Below, piece after piece: positions 54,324-63,950 of a DNA stretch of 64,000 bases. A program made the position numbers and the translations under genes. Location of the stretch: assembly GCA_019058445.1 (NCBI GenBank), contig JAHPZA010000006.1:1212220-1276219 (forward strand), written 5' to 3'. How positions within the stretch are numbered: the stretch's first letter is position 1; every line of letters begins with the position of its first letter. This DNA comes from Promethearchaeota archaeon. GTDB lineage: Archaea; Asgardarchaeota; Lokiarchaeia; Sigyniarchaeales; SOKP01. The notes beneath the pieces were generated by a model. It did not search any database. It was not told the origin of the DNA and worked only from the letters and a program-made list of their open reading frames with translations.

Positions 54324-55928
54324 TTAGTCTTCACCACCCTTTGAAAGGGAGGAAGCTGCGATGACATCATCGATTTTTAATATCATAGATGCGACTTCTG
54401 TTGCAGATTGTATTGCTTGAGTTAAAACTAACAAAGGCTCAAGAACGCCTAAATTTACCATATTGTCAGGTTTACCTTGTTCAATGTTTATCCCATAAGA
54501 TGCCCCATCATCGGCTTCATGTTTAGATCTCATTTCTACAATTAAGTCAACGGGATTATATCCCGCATTTTCCACCAAAGTTTTAGGAATCACTTCTAAG
54601 GCGTTAGCATAAACTTCGATCGCTAATTGTTGTCTACCTCCAATTGATCTCGCATAGCTCCTTAAGCGCTTCGCTAATTCTATCTCAGAAGCTCCGCCAC
54701 CAGGTAAAATATATGGCAATTCCATAGCTGCTTTTACTACACTTAACGCATCATTTACCATTCTTTCAGCTTCATCAACTACATGTTCAATACCAGCTCT
54801 AATTAATATACTTACTGCTTTTGGATCCGCACATTCGGAGACAAAAATCATGTTGTCTTCACCAATTTTCTTTTCTTCGACTTTTCCAGCTTTACCTAAG
54901 TCACCTTCAGAAATCTCAAAGATGTTATTAACAATTTTCGCATTTGTAGCCCTTGCTAGCTTTTCCATATCAGAACGCTTAACTCTTCGTACCGTAAGAA
55001 TTCCATCTTTCGCCAGAAAGTTTTGAGCTTTATCATCAACTCCTTTTTGGCAAAATACGACGTTGGCACCACTTTCTTTTAATTTATCAACTCTAGATTT
55101 TAACATATGAGATTCTTCTTGTAGAAACTTATTAATTTGGTCAGGAGTCGAAATCTTTATTTCGGCATCGAATTCTGTTTTTTCTACTTCAAGAGCCGAA
55201 CTAATTAGTGCGATTTTAGCATCTTTGATGGATTTTGGCATCATGGGATGAACAACTTCCTTATCAACAATAATCCCATCGATAATTGACGTATCTAAGA
55301 GACTTTTTCCTTCTTTTTTAATTATCTGAATTTGATCCAAGTCAATTATTTTATAGTTACCTCGATCTTCTATGATCTGAGACACAGCATTAACAGCGAT
55401 ATCCGCAAAATGATTTTTTGCTCCAGCGATTAATTTACTATTCATTGATGTCTCTGCGACTTTAATTAGGGTGGCTTTATCATTTATGTCAATTTTAGTT
55501 GCGAGATCCTTTAATATATCTTTACTTTTTACAAGTGCCTTTCGATAACCTCGAAAAATTATTGTAGGATGAACTTGCTGTTCCATTAATTCTTCTGCAA
55601 GATTAAGTAACTCACCTGCAATAATTACGCTTGTAGTAGTTCCATCACCAACTTTGTCATCTTGAGTTTTAGCAATTTCAATAATCATTTTTGCTGCAGG
55701 ATGTTCTACATCAATCGTATCTAGAATTGTAGCACCATCATTAGTTATGGTAACGTCTCCTAAAGAATCAACAAGCATTTTATCCATTCCTTTTGGACCT
55801 AATGTTGTTCTAACAGCCTCAGTCACAGCTTTGGCAGCAGCTATATTATTTCTTTGGGCGTCTTTTCCTTGTTTTCTTTCAGCCCCTTCTCTTAGTATCA
55901 CTATAGGGACTCCACTTAATTGAGACAT
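54324..55928 (-). CDS. thsA: Thermosome subunit (group II chaperonin)
   Basis: A 534-aa subunit of the archaeal/eukaryotic CCT-type chaperonin. Equatorial motifs [22 protein letters not shown] and [10 protein letters not shown] (catalytic Asp and Thr), central VKIERGG-like RGNYKIID region and late [17 protein letters not shown]. The C-terminus is short (LSKGGED) without the GGM tail of some members. Only one copy is seen here; hetero-oligomers need a second gene elsewhere. Monocistronic, next to a divergent short intergenic region. Confidence 0.97.
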   Translation of the reverse strand: MSQLSGVPIVILREGAERKQGKDAQRNNIAAAKAVTEAVRTTLGPKGMDKMLVDSLGDVTITNDGATILDTIDVEHPAAKMIIEIAKTQDDKVGDGTTTSVIIAGELLNLAEELMEQQVHPTIIFRGYRKALVKSKDILKDLATKIDINDKATLIKVAETSMNSKLIAGAKNHFADIAVNAVSQIIEDRGNYKIIDLDQIQIIKKEGKSLLDTSIIDGIIVDKEVVHPMMPKSIKDAKIALISSALEVEKTEFDAEIKISTPDQINKFLQEESHMLKSRVDKLKESGANVVFCQKGVDDKAQNFLAKDGILTVRRVKRSDMEKLARATNAKIVNNIFEISEGDLGKAGKVEEKKIGEDNMIFVSECADPKAVSILIRAGIEHVVDEAERMVNDALSVVKAAMELPYILPGGGASEIELAKRLRSYARSIGGRQQLAIEVYANALEVIPKTLVENAGYNPVDLIVEMRSKHEADDGASYGINIEQGKPDNMVNLGVLEPLLVLTQAIQSATEVASMILKIDDVIAASSLSKGGED

Positions 55929-56067
55929 TTTATTTTCACTTTTTTGATCTTTAATTAAATATTTTATTTATATAGATCTCTAAATCATAAAAAAAGTTTT
56001 CGAAAATGAAATAATTAATGAAGAAAGTGAGAAATAAGATTTTATTTCTATTTTTTAAAATTAAAGA

Positions 56068-57552
56068 TTATGAGATTAGTCTCTTAATTATAGCTTCCCT
56101 CTGTAATGTCGCATCTTTGATTTTTTCAACCCTCTTAATATGTTTATTATTGAAAGCCTCTCTTTGTTTGTCTAATACTTTAATGGTTTTTTTAACTTCA
56201 CTTATTGACGGGGAACCTTGACTTATTCGATTTTCTAGACATTTTTCTAAATTTTGGATGTTTTGAATGAAATTGGGTGGCAAATCTATCTTTTGCTTAT
56301 AAATTTTTTTAATTAAAGACTCAATTTTTTCCTTATCCATTATATCTTTCGGGTTACTTGACTCTTTTACCAAATTCCCCACAATCTTATGAGAAAGTCT
56401 AAAAGGGATATTAAACAAGTGTACTAAAGACTCTGCTATTTCCAATGCTAAAATATAGCTCTCATCTATCGTTTTAATCATATTTACTTCATTAATTTTA
56501 ATTGTTTTAAAAATCCCGCTAAAAATTTCTATAATGGAAAAAAGTGTATCAAATGAATTTTTTAATAAGGGTTTTAATTCTTGAAAATCTTTAAAATATC
56601 CAGAGGGGATGGCTTTAATTATCATTGAAGCGGAGAAATGATCAGAAATAATTTTAGCGGTTTTACTTCGAATTAACTCGAGAGTATCAGGATTTTTTTT
56701 ATGGGGCATAACACTTGATACGGAACAATATTGTTCATCCAGATCTATAAATTGAAATTCCTTAGTAGACCAAATTAATAAATCTTCAGCAATTCTCGAG
56801 AATTGGAGTGAGATTAACGAATTTACCATTAACACTTCATAAATATAATCTCTGGAGCTAATGGCATCAATGGAATTTTCAATGATACCATCAAAACCTA
56901 ATAATTCAGCAGTTCTTGTTCTCTCTATATTTATACTTGTTCCTCCAATAGCACATGCACCTAGAGGGCTTTTATTAATTCGATTATAAACTTCTTCAAT
57001 CCGTTCCAAGGATCTAATGATTTGAGAGATATAGTTATTAATATAATGAGCGAATACTCCTAATTGCCCTCGCTGAAAGTGAGTGTAAAGCGGCACATAA
57101 GCCTTAATGGTTTTTTGTGATAAGTTTAATAACACTTCAATAAAACCAATGAGTTTTTCAGAAAGTTCATTTAATTCGTTTCTAATTTTTAATCTTATAT
57201 CTACGGAAACCTGATCATTCCTTGATCTGCCGGTGTGAAGCTTACCTCCGATGTCAATTCCAATTTCGTCAATAACACACTTTTCAATGAAGGGATGAAT
57301 ATCTTCAAAATCATTGTTTATCTTTAGTTTACCATTTACTAAGTTTTTTCTAATATTTTCAAGGGATGATAATATCTCCTTTATTTCATTTTTCGTGAGA
57401 ATCTTCTGTTCGTAGAGCATAATATTATGCGCCTCAGTGCCGATAATATCTTCTTCAGCAATCCATAAATCATCTTTTATTGAGGATATAAAGTTTACTA
57501 CATTCTCATTTAACGGTGCATCCAGCCTTTCCCTATATATATCCTTTTTCAT
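56068..57552 (-). CDS. argH: Argininosuccinate lyase
   Basis: A 494-aa fumarase/aspartase-superfamily enzyme giving arginine and fumarate. Substrate-binding GGKLHTGRSRNDQV, THFQRGQLG (family: THlQ.AQP) and the signature SSVMPHKKNPDTLELIR are present, the last holding the mobile catalytic loop Ser. It is a little longer than usual (about 460 aa) by a C-terminal helical extension. No argG is beside it. Divergent from the HerA-like gene 40 bp away. Confidence 0.95.
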   Translation of the reverse strand: MKKDIYRERLDAPLNENVVNFISSIKDDLWIAEEDIIGTEAHNIMLYEQKILTKNEIKEILSSLENIRKNLVNGKLKINNDFEDIHPFIEKCVIDEIGIDIGGKLHTGRSRNDQVSVDIRLKIRNELNELSEKLIGFIEVLLNLSQKTIKAYVPLYTHFQRGQLGVFAHYINNYISQIIRSLERIEEVYNRINKSPLGACAIGGTSINIERTRTAELLGFDGIIENSIDAISSRDYIYEVLMVNSLISLQFSRIAEDLLIWSTKEFQFIDLDEQYCSVSSVMPHKKNPDTLELIRSKTAKIISDHFSASMIIKAIPSGYFKDFQELKPLLKNSFDTLFSIIEIFSGIFKTIKINEVNMIKTIDESYILALEIAESLVHLFNIPFRLSHKIVGNLVKESSNPKDIMDKEKIESLIKKIYKQKIDLPPNFIQNIQNLEKCLENRISQGSPSISEVKKTIKVLDKQREAFNNKHIKRVEKIKDATLQREAIIKRLIS

Positions 57553-57592
57553 GGTAGGTCTCTAAAATTTAGTGAACTTTTTATTATTTTAA

Positions 57593-59959
57593 TTGAATAA
57601 GGTTTCAATGAATATTATTTTTAACAGTTCTATATCCTTTTTAATGTTTTTAATTTTAAGTATCAGTTGTTCAATACTTAATATTATTTTTTATATATAT
57701 AAGAAAAAGGGGTATTCTTTAGATACCTTTAAAAAGGGCATATATGTTAATTTTATTTTTTCATTATTTTTTCTTATTATAGGATTACCATTTTTTATTT
57801 TAAATAATGGAAATGTGATCACAGAATCTTTCGAAGTATTTCTTTTGCCGATATTAATATATAATTTATCAGTCTTTCTTTTCGTGTTTTCTATTATCAT
57901 CTTCTTGTTGCCGCAGCTTGAGGAGGAAATGAATAGGATTAATTTAGAAATACCATCTTATCATCTTGCAAACAATGGATCAATTAAAATTGGAAAGATT
58001 ATGAAAGGTAATCACAAAAAATACAATTTTTATTTATCAATCAAGGATCTTGAGAAACATATGTTTATTTGTGGGGCAACAGGAACTGGAAAGAGTAATT
58101 TTCTCCAAAATTTTTTGATTAATTTTACACAACATCAAAATATTCCATTCTTTTTAGTTGAGTTTAAGGGAGAATATCATTTTTTACAGAAAAAGATAGA
58201 TAATCTCTTAATATTATGGCCAGGAGAGAACTTTTCTATTAATATATTTGATCCTGAAAATTCAAATCCTCATATCCATGCTGAAAGAATTTTTGATATC
58301 TTAAAAAGTGGACAATTTCTTGATGAAAACGCAGAATATTCTCCCCAAATGCAGAAAGTTTTGGTTGAAATTTTAACTAAGGTATGTAAAAACAAAAAAT
58401 CTCAAAGTTGGAAAGGTTTTGAATATTTTTGTAAAAATTATCTTGAAGAAAATCTAAATAATATTCCCATGTTAAGGCAAACTTTAATAAGCATTAAGAA
58501 TAGGATTAGAAGATTTTCAGAGGGACCTTTAAAGGCATTATTTGAAAAAAAAATGGAGTATAAAGTTAAAACCCTGTTTAAAAGAAATGTGATTTTAGAT
58601 TTAAGTTCCATTATTCGCTTGGGAGGTGAAAAAGAGGATGCCTTGTTCTTTTTAAATATGATTTTCAAATATTTATGGGATAAAAACCTGACAAAAGGTG
58701 CTTTCAAATATAATGGAATCAAACATATCACAATCGTAGAGGATGCGCAATACTTTGCCCCACAAGATTTAGTTAAGAAGAGCAAGCTAACAACCTATTT
58801 AGAAGACATCGCTTTATTACAAAGAGGTACTGGTGAATGTTTAATTGCTCTTGCTACACGCCCGGATATCAGTAGAGACATATTAGCTAATGTGGGGGTT
58901 CTGTTAACCTTGAAAAACCATATTGAAAAAGATTTGATATGTGAATTGCTTAATCTTGATGTAGAAAAAAAAAATTATTTATCAATTTTGGAGGAAGGTC
59001 AAGGTATTATTCGCATAAATTCCATAAAAGATCCCTTTTTATTATGGGTACCCTATATTGAACGTGAGTCTATAAATGTTTCAGAAATTAAGAGTAAAAA
59101 TGAACAAAATTTAAGAAATAAAAAATCAATAGATAATTCACTCAAAAGCGATGAAATGAATAAATTTTATATAAGAATTAGACAAATTGTACATTATTTC
59201 ACGAATTTTTGGAAAAAATTACGACGTAAGCCAAGAAAAAAAAGAGAAAAAGAATTGGATCAAAATTTAAAATTTAAAGGTGATGTTAAAATTTCAGTAA
59301 AAAACAATAATAATAAGGAAAGAAAGATCTTACCCTACTCTATGGTTGAGGAAATCCAAGGAGATAAAGAAAATGAGATAAATCGCACAATTTTGCACTA
59401 TAAGAATCTCCTATCGAGATATCGGGATATAATAAATTTATATAAAAAAGAAGTCTATGATGAAATGGCTATTAAGAGCATTGAATTGGTAAATTTTATA
59501 TTAGATAGAATATCTCAACAAATTGGTATAAAATACAATGATATTAATAACTTTTTAGAAAGAATTACAGAAATGAAACTTAAAAATAAATTTATTCTTT
59601 ACAATGATATAGAGCTATTAGCAACCCTTCTAGAGAATAGGATTGGAGCAAATTATCAATTTAAACCAGAGATATTATCTTCAATTTTATCAACCATTCA
59701 GAAAATTATGGAGAAAATAAGATCTCATACTGAAAAGAATGAAGAAAATAATTTTTCAAACGCCTATGATGAATTTAAATCAAATTCAAAAAAAATAAAA
59801 AAGAATCCCCCTTCTAAGAATAAAGTCTTAGAGAACAATTCCATTTACTCTGAGTTAAGCTTGAATACTTTAACAGAATTAGATAATTTTTCTAAGTTAG
59901 AATTATATATTGATGAATTAACGAATTGTTTAAAATCTAAAAAGAAAACAAATAAATAA
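57593..59959 (+). CDS. Membrane-anchored HerA/VirB4-like ATPase
   Basis: A 788-aa protein starting with TTG. Three N-terminal membrane helices (about 13-35, 50-70, 84-107) precede a HerA/FtsK-type motor: Walker A GATGTGKSN (161-169), Walker B ITIVEDAQYFAP, and GTGECLIALATRPDISRDILANV for the Arg finger/sensor region. The last ~280 residues are charged and helical (RRKPRKKREKELD). Membrane-bound members of this superfamily move DNA (TraD/VirD4, FtsK) or act in defence; there are no conjugation or nurA genes next to it. A DNA-export or segregation role is possible. It is divergent from argH. Confidence 0.8.
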   Translation: MNKVSMNIIFNSSISFLMFLILSISCSILNIIFYIYKKKGYSLDTFKKGIYVNFIFSLFFLIIGLPFFILNNGNVITESFEVFLLPILIYNLSVFLFVFSIIIFLLPQLEEEMNRINLEIPSYHLANNGSIKIGKIMKGNHKKYNFYLSIKDLEKHMFICGATGTGKSNFLQNFLINFTQHQNIPFFLVEFKGEYHFLQKKIDNLLILWPGENFSINIFDPENSNPHIHAERIFDILKSGQFLDENAEYSPQMQKVLVEILTKVCKNKKSQSWKGFEYFCKNYLEENLNNIPMLRQTLISIKNRIRRFSEGPLKALFEKKMEYKVKTLFKRNVILDLSSIIRLGGEKEDALFFLNMIFKYLWDKNLTKGAFKYNGIKHITIVEDAQYFAPQDLVKKSKLTTYLEDIALLQRGTGECLIALATRPDISRDILANVGVLLTLKNHIEKDLICELLNLDVEKKNYLSILEEGQGIIRINSIKDPFLLWVPYIERESINVSEIKSKNEQNLRNKKSIDNSLKSDEMNKFYIRIRQIVHYFTNFWKKLRRKPRKKREKELDQNLKFKGDVKISVKNNNNKERKILPYSMVEEIQGDKENEINRTILHYKNLLSRYRDIINLYKKEVYDEMAIKSIELVNFILDRISQQIGIKYNDINNFLERITEMKLKNKFILYNDIELLATLLENRIGANYQFKPEILSSILSTIQKIMEKIRSHTEKNEENNFSNAYDEFKSNSKKIKKNPPSKNKVLENNSIYSELSLNTLTELDNFSKLELYIDELTNCLKSKKKTNK

Positions 59960-60080
59960 TGCCATAGAAATAGTAAAAAACCTAACAAACATGCAATTAA
60001 CATGGTTTTTTTAATTAATTAATTTATGATCAATCAAATTATAATTGGAATTTTTAACTCATTAAATACTAATTAAAAAT

Positions 60081-61323
60081 ATGAGTAATATAATTATAGG
60101 TATTGTCGGAAAGCCAAGTTTTGGTAAAATCTTGTATCAAAAGGCTTAGTTCTGGCAAATCTACATTTTTAAATGCAGCTTGTTTAACAGATGTAAAGGT
60201 TAGTGAGCTACCCTTTACCACTATAGATGCAAATAAAGGTGTCGCTTATGCTAAAGTAGATTGTGTTTGTAAAGAATTAGATGTCGAAGACAATCCTAAA
60301 AACTCAATATGTATTAATGGAACTCGTTTCATTCCGTTAAATCTTCTAGACGTAGCAGGATTAGTTCCGGATGCTCATAAAGGTAAAGGACTCGGCAATA
60401 AATTTTTGAATGACCTTAGCAGAGCGGATGTGTTATTACACGTAGTTGATATGACAGGAGCTCTTGATAAATCAGGCAATAGAATAGCGGATGGTGAAAA
60501 TGATCCATATGAGGATATTTTATTTTTAGAAGATGAGATAAATTATTGGGTTAAAGATATTCTTGAGAGAGAGGATTGGGATAAATTTACAAGGTCTTCA
60601 CAAGATAAAAAAAAAATGATTGTAGATTTGCATAAAAGACTTTCTGGATTGAAAATAACTCAGCAGCATGTGGTAGCAGCTTTAAAAGATGCTGCCTTAG
60701 ACGATAAATTACCTTCACAATGGACAGATGATGAGATGCTTACATTCTCGAAAACCATACGAAAAATTTCAAAACCCATTCTCATTATCGCAAATAAAAT
60801 TGATAAACAGATAAGCAGTAAGAATTTAGATAGGCTAAAGGAGAAATATAAAGGACCAATTATACCATGTAGCGCATTAGCGGAATATGTTTTAAGAAAA
60901 TATAATGAGGACAAGGCAATCAATTATCTTCCCGGATCTTCTGATTTCAAAGTTATAGACAAAGATAAGTTAAAACCTAATGAATTGGAAACATTAAACA
61001 AAATAAAAATAGAGATATTGGATAAATTTGATGAAACTGGAGTTCAAAAAACTTTAAATTATGCAATATTTAAGATCTCAGATCTTATTGCGGTATATCC
61101 TGTGTCAGATATTACACATTATACAGATAAAGATAATAATGTTTTACCTGATGTATTCCTTGTAAAAAAGGGGACTTTATTGAGGGACTTTGTAAGAGAT
61201 AAAATACATAGCGACTTAGCTAAGCATTTCATTCATGGAATTGATGCGAGAACCAAAAAGAGGCTAGGGGAAAATTATGAATTGCAGAATAATGATATTA
61301 TAAAAATAGTATCTGCGATTTAA
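60081..61323 (+). CDS. ychF: YchF/OLA1-type GTPase with TGS domain, interrupted by a 31-nt BHB intron
   Basis: An Obg-like GTPase/ATPase of the archaeal YchF/OLA1 group: G domain with PFTTIDANKGVAY, NLLDVAGLVPDAHKGKG (G3), NKID (G4), a helical insertion and a C-terminal TGS domain (ISDLIAVYPVSD ... TLLRDFVRDKIH). The frame from ATG 60081 gives SNIIIGIVGKPS and then meets a TAG at 60147-60149; the rest of the P-loop, SGKSTFLNA, is in another frame. Deleting 60118-60148 joins the two as GKPSSGKST and gives a complete 403-aa protein. That segment folds as a canonical BHB intron. If not spliced, the gene would be dead, with its Walker A split. Rest of the frame is undamaged, which argues for a working gene. 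Confidence 0.88.
60118..60148 (+). other. 31-nt BHB intron in the ychF mRNA
   Basis: Outer helix TTGTCGGAA (60103-60111)/TTCTGGCAA (60150-60158), nine pairs with two G-T; central helix AGCC (60112-60115)/GGCT (60143-60146); bulges AAG (60116-60118) and TAG (60147-60149), three bases each; inner helix TTTTG (60119-60123)/CAAAA (60138-60142) with a 14-nt loop. Standard cuts after the second bulge base (60117/60118 and 60148/60149) remove exactly 31 nt and restore AAG CCA AGT TCT GGC, coding KPSSG. No parameter was adjusted to reach this fit other than choosing the four-pair centre. Confidence 0.87.
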
Positions 61324-61350
61324 TTAAATTCATTAATCTTCTCTAATATT

Positions 61351-61524
61351 TTATTCTTGTTTTGATGTTAGCAGGACATAAACTAAGATTAATATCAAAA
61401 GTATTATCCCTAGCAAAATAAGAAAGAAATTAAAAATTTCTTCATCCTCAAATTCCCAATCTATTTCATATGCTTCTTGAAATATGTAGAGAATTGTGAA
61501 TAAAATATTGTTTAAATATTTCAT
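61351..61524 (-). CDS. Small 57-aa membrane peptide
   Basis: An ATG at 61524 opens a 57-aa frame with a short amphipathic N-terminus, an acidic stretch (YEIDWEFEDEEI) and one membrane helix (FLILLGIILLILILVYVLL), ending SKQE. It is convergent with the GTPase gene and 27 bp from its stop. Protein-like composition with a clean transmembrane segment supports it, though there is no known family and no strong Shine-Dalgarno. Confidence 0.5.
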   Translation of the reverse strand: MKYLNNILFTILYIFQEAYEIDWEFEDEEIFNFFLILLGIILLILILVYVLLTSKQE

Positions 61525-61697
61525 ATTAAGTAAGATTTAAGATTTAATAATTAAAAAAATTTCTTATATTCCATTGTACAACAACTTAAAATCGATTTTT
61601 TAAGAAAATCTCAATCAAATTCATATAATTTCTATGAATACAAACTAATAGTGAAACTCTTTTAAAAATTTTATTAAAAAAAGAGGGGATTTAAAAA
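61525..61697. other. Intergenic sequence between tRNA-Ala and the 57-aa gene
   Basis: About 170 AT-rich bases with no ORF; it contains the 3' trailer of tRNA-Ala (a short T-run on the minus strand) and presumably the promoter of the 57-aa gene. From 61799 to 62065 there is likewise only AT-rich sequence, holding the tRNA-Ala promoter (TTTTTAACTATAAA-like, minus strand near 61830-61845). Confidence 0.35.
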
Positions 61698-61798
61698 TGG
61701 ACCTGACGGGACTTGAACCCGTGACCTCTTGAGTGCAATTCTTGCATGATCCAGAATATGAATCTGTGTCAAGCGATCTTCCGCTGATCTACAGGCCC
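61698..61798 (-). tRNA. tRNA-Ala(UGC) with an intron at position 32/33
   Basis: Acceptor GGGCCTG/CAGGTCC includes the G3-U70 pair that marks tRNA-Ala, with A73. D-arm GATC...GATC, anticodon stem CTTGA/TCAAG, variable AGGTC and T-arm ACGGG/CCCGT with loop TTCAAGT. The anticodon loop is split by 29 nt after C32. Removal leaves CTTGCAC, anticodon TGC, in a 72-nt tRNA. CCA is not encoded. Confidence 0.9.
61739..61767 (-). other. 29-nt BHB-like intron in tRNA-Ala, position 32/33
   Basis: The intron's 3' part CAAG pairs with CTTG of the anticodon-stem 5' strand (central 4 bp); bulges are ACA and AAT; inner helix CA-GAT/ATC-a-TG. Only two outer pairs form, so this is a relaxed BHB. Cuts after the second bulge base remove 29 nt and leave C32 next to T33. 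Confidence 0.75.
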
Positions 61799-62065
61799 AG
61801 TGTTTAATGAATTCTTACACTAATTAAAAATGTTTATAGTTAAAAATCTTTTTTGTTTTATGCTTTTTATTTGAGATATTTAAGATAAAATCAAATCAAG
61901 AGATACTACATTAAATTTTTATGAGATTAAGATAGAATAACCATGGAATTTGATGGTTCTTATTAATATAAAAAGATGAGAAAAAAAATTAAAAGTAATT
62001 TATTCTATTTTACTTAAAATAGAGGTTATAAGTTTTTTTGCAAAAAAAAGGGGAGATTTAGTGGA

Positions 62066-62761
62066 TTATTGAATTATAGCTTTTTCTATTTTTAAAGCTC
62101 CATATCCCAGATAAAAAAACGTTGCCAAGAATACATATACAGCAATTTTTTGAATAGTGGCTTGAAATATTAAGCTAGTTATTGTATTTGGATTGTATTT
62201 TAATAGAATAACAATTATAAGATTAAAGAGATAAAGAACAAAATAATAAACGAGAATAGTCGCATATTTGTTTGGGTATGAATCCTTTAAAAAAATCATT
62301 ATAGCTAGTACTAATAATACCATAACACCTGTAGTAGTATATATAATCCCCAATAAAAGATGTGTAGAACCGTATAAATCCCAAGGAGTAATCATGGCAG
62401 CAACCCAGAAAGTTGATGTAATAAATCCAAAGAAAATTAATACTATCCGTAATTTTTTCTCCAGGTCTGTGTCTTTAAAAAAGTGGGAAATACCAATAGT
62501 GAATGGAGTTATAGAAACCGCTAAAATTGTACCAGAGATTATATAAAGAAAACACGATATTAAGTTAGATTTTCCAGAAATTGACTTCGTACGCCCCAAA
62601 TCACTAAAAAAATTTGTCCAAAAGGAATAATTTGATGCATTAGGATCTAATTTAGTGCCTCCTGTGTAAAAAATCATTGCAATAGTAGAAAGAATGACAA
62701 ATTGAATAATTGCAATTATTAAGAACATAAACGATAATTCATTCCAATTTTTTTCATTCAT
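62066..62761 (-). CDS. Six-helix membrane protein, DUF998-like
   Basis: A 231-aa protein with about six membrane segments: 10-30, 65-88, 103-123, 131-156, 165-188 and 200-222. The first loop holds YSFWTNFFSDLGRTKSISGKSN, similar to the Y....N.lSDLG motif of DUF998 membrane proteins. It has no known activity. Start ATG lies in an AT-rich context. It stands alone on the minus strand. Confidence 0.6.
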   Translation of the reverse strand: MNEKNWNELSFMFLIIAIIQFVILSTIAMIFYTGGTKLDPNASNYSFWTNFFSDLGRTKSISGKSNLISCFLYIISGTILAVSITPFTIGISHFFKDTDLEKKLRIVLIFFGFITSTFWVAAMITPWDLYGSTHLLLGIIYTTTGVMVLLVLAIMIFLKDSYPNKYATILVYYFVLYLFNLIIVILLKYNPNTITSLIFQATIQKIAVYVFLATFFYLGYGALKIEKAIIQ

Positions 62762-63003
62762 AATCCTCGCTATTTGCTTTATTTTGAATTTAAAATTTGT
62801 TATTTTTACTATTTTCTTTAAATTAAGATTTAAAAAGTAATCTTAAAAATTAGAAAATCATATTGCAAGACTTTTTTAAATAAAATTTTAAAAAGAACTT
62901 TTTAGTATAATAGGATTGTAAAAATATGCGAAAAATAATTGAGATTTATACTGTATATTAAAAAACTTTTACTATAATGATTAAAAAATTAACCTATTTA
63001 CTT

Positions 63004-63711
63004 TTAACGACCCAATAAAATTTTTAATCTCTCTATTTTCGCAGGGTGTTGTATTGGAATTAAATCCCAAAACATACTTACATCTTCTCTTCCATAAATA
63101 TATATTTCATAAATCATGGATCTTCCATTACGTAATCTCTCATCTGGAGTATAATATATTCCATAGTAATCAAGAAAATCAATGATATAATCTCTAATTG
63201 GAAATGAAGTAATTGAAAAATCTATTTCAATTTGTCTGAATTTAATATGTCCTTCAGCATCAAATAATCCTGCTATGTAGTGAGCTCTTTGGGATAAATC
63301 TAGATGATATAGATAATAAGGTATTTCATCTAAAATAGAATCCCTTACTGAGCCAGCAGAAAAACCGAGACATTGAAGAAGATATCGATATACAACACTA
63401 GATTTAACATGACTATAATATGAACCACGAGGTTTATCATAATATAAATTTAGTTCTAAATTAAAGAGCTTCTTAACGAGGGGATGTAATACATCTAAAT
63501 GATAATCCGGATCTTCATCAGTTATATGAATTCTATTTGATGAGAGATTACCATCTCCATGCATTATACCAATAAATCTGCATAGATTATTTGTAAATCT
63601 ATCTGGTAAAAAAACTCTATAAGGTGAGCCTCTACAATAATATAAATTGTTTACTTTTCTTATGTCTGGATTTCTCCAGAAAAATCTTTCTAAGTCAATT
63701 AAACTCATCAT
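63004..63711 (-). CDS. LAGLIDADG homing-endonuclease-like protein
   Basis: A 235-aa protein with two LAGLIDADG motifs, FIGIMHGDG (46-54) and YIAGLFDAEG (145-154), each ending in an acidic residue, as in single-chain homing endonucleases. It lies alone, 240 bp downstream of the 16S rRNA 3' end on the same strand, not inside any visible intron or intein. Such enzymes in archaea are often encoded by rRNA introns, so it may once have been, or may still be, tied to the rRNA gene. A regulator role, as in WhiA-type proteins, is less likely, there being no helix-turn-helix. Confidence 0.8.
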   Translation of the reverse strand: MMSLIDLERFFWRNPDIRKVNNLYYCRGSPYRVFLPDRFTNNLCRFIGIMHGDGNLSSNRIHITDEDPDYHLDVLHPLVKKLFNLELNLYYDKPRGSYYSHVKSSVVYRYLLQCLGFSAGSVRDSILDEIPYYLYHLDLSQRAHYIAGLFDAEGHIKFRQIEIDFSITSFPIRDYIIDFLDYYGIYYTPDERLRNGRSMIYEIYIYGREDVSMFWDLIPIQHPAKIERLKILLGR

Positions 63712-63950
63712 TTAGATGTACATTTTTTGTTTAAATGATATTAACAATTATATAGGATGTAGATATTTAAAGAAAAACATAGTTAGGTGTTATAAATAAA
63801 TTCATTTTTTGTTGATTTTATGAAGAGAGTATAGATTGATCTGGAGTTCCATTAAAAATAATTTAAATCTAAAAATTAAAATAAAAAAGTGCGAAAGTTA
63901 ATTAAGAACCCTCTCAATTAAGTAGATTCCTCGCGGTAAATAATAATAAA

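Noticed and set aside
60120..60150. The 31-nt ychF insert as a sequencing error or plain frameshift pseudogene
   Set aside because: A 31-base random error is unlikely, the rest of the gene is intact, and the segment forms a full canonical BHB whose standard cuts restore the frame. A pseudogene is not formally excluded.
60103..61323. ychF starting at TTG 60103, giving an N-terminus MSESQVLVKSCIKRL
   Set aside because: This frame lacks the first strand of the G domain and the start of the P-loop, both of which are encoded in the other frame from ATG 60081; the intron model explains the break.
61698..61798. tRNA-Leu(CAG) reading of the alanine tRNA with a canonical 37/38 intron
   Set aside because: It would have A33 instead of the universal U33, no long variable arm, and it ignores the G3-U70 alanine mark.
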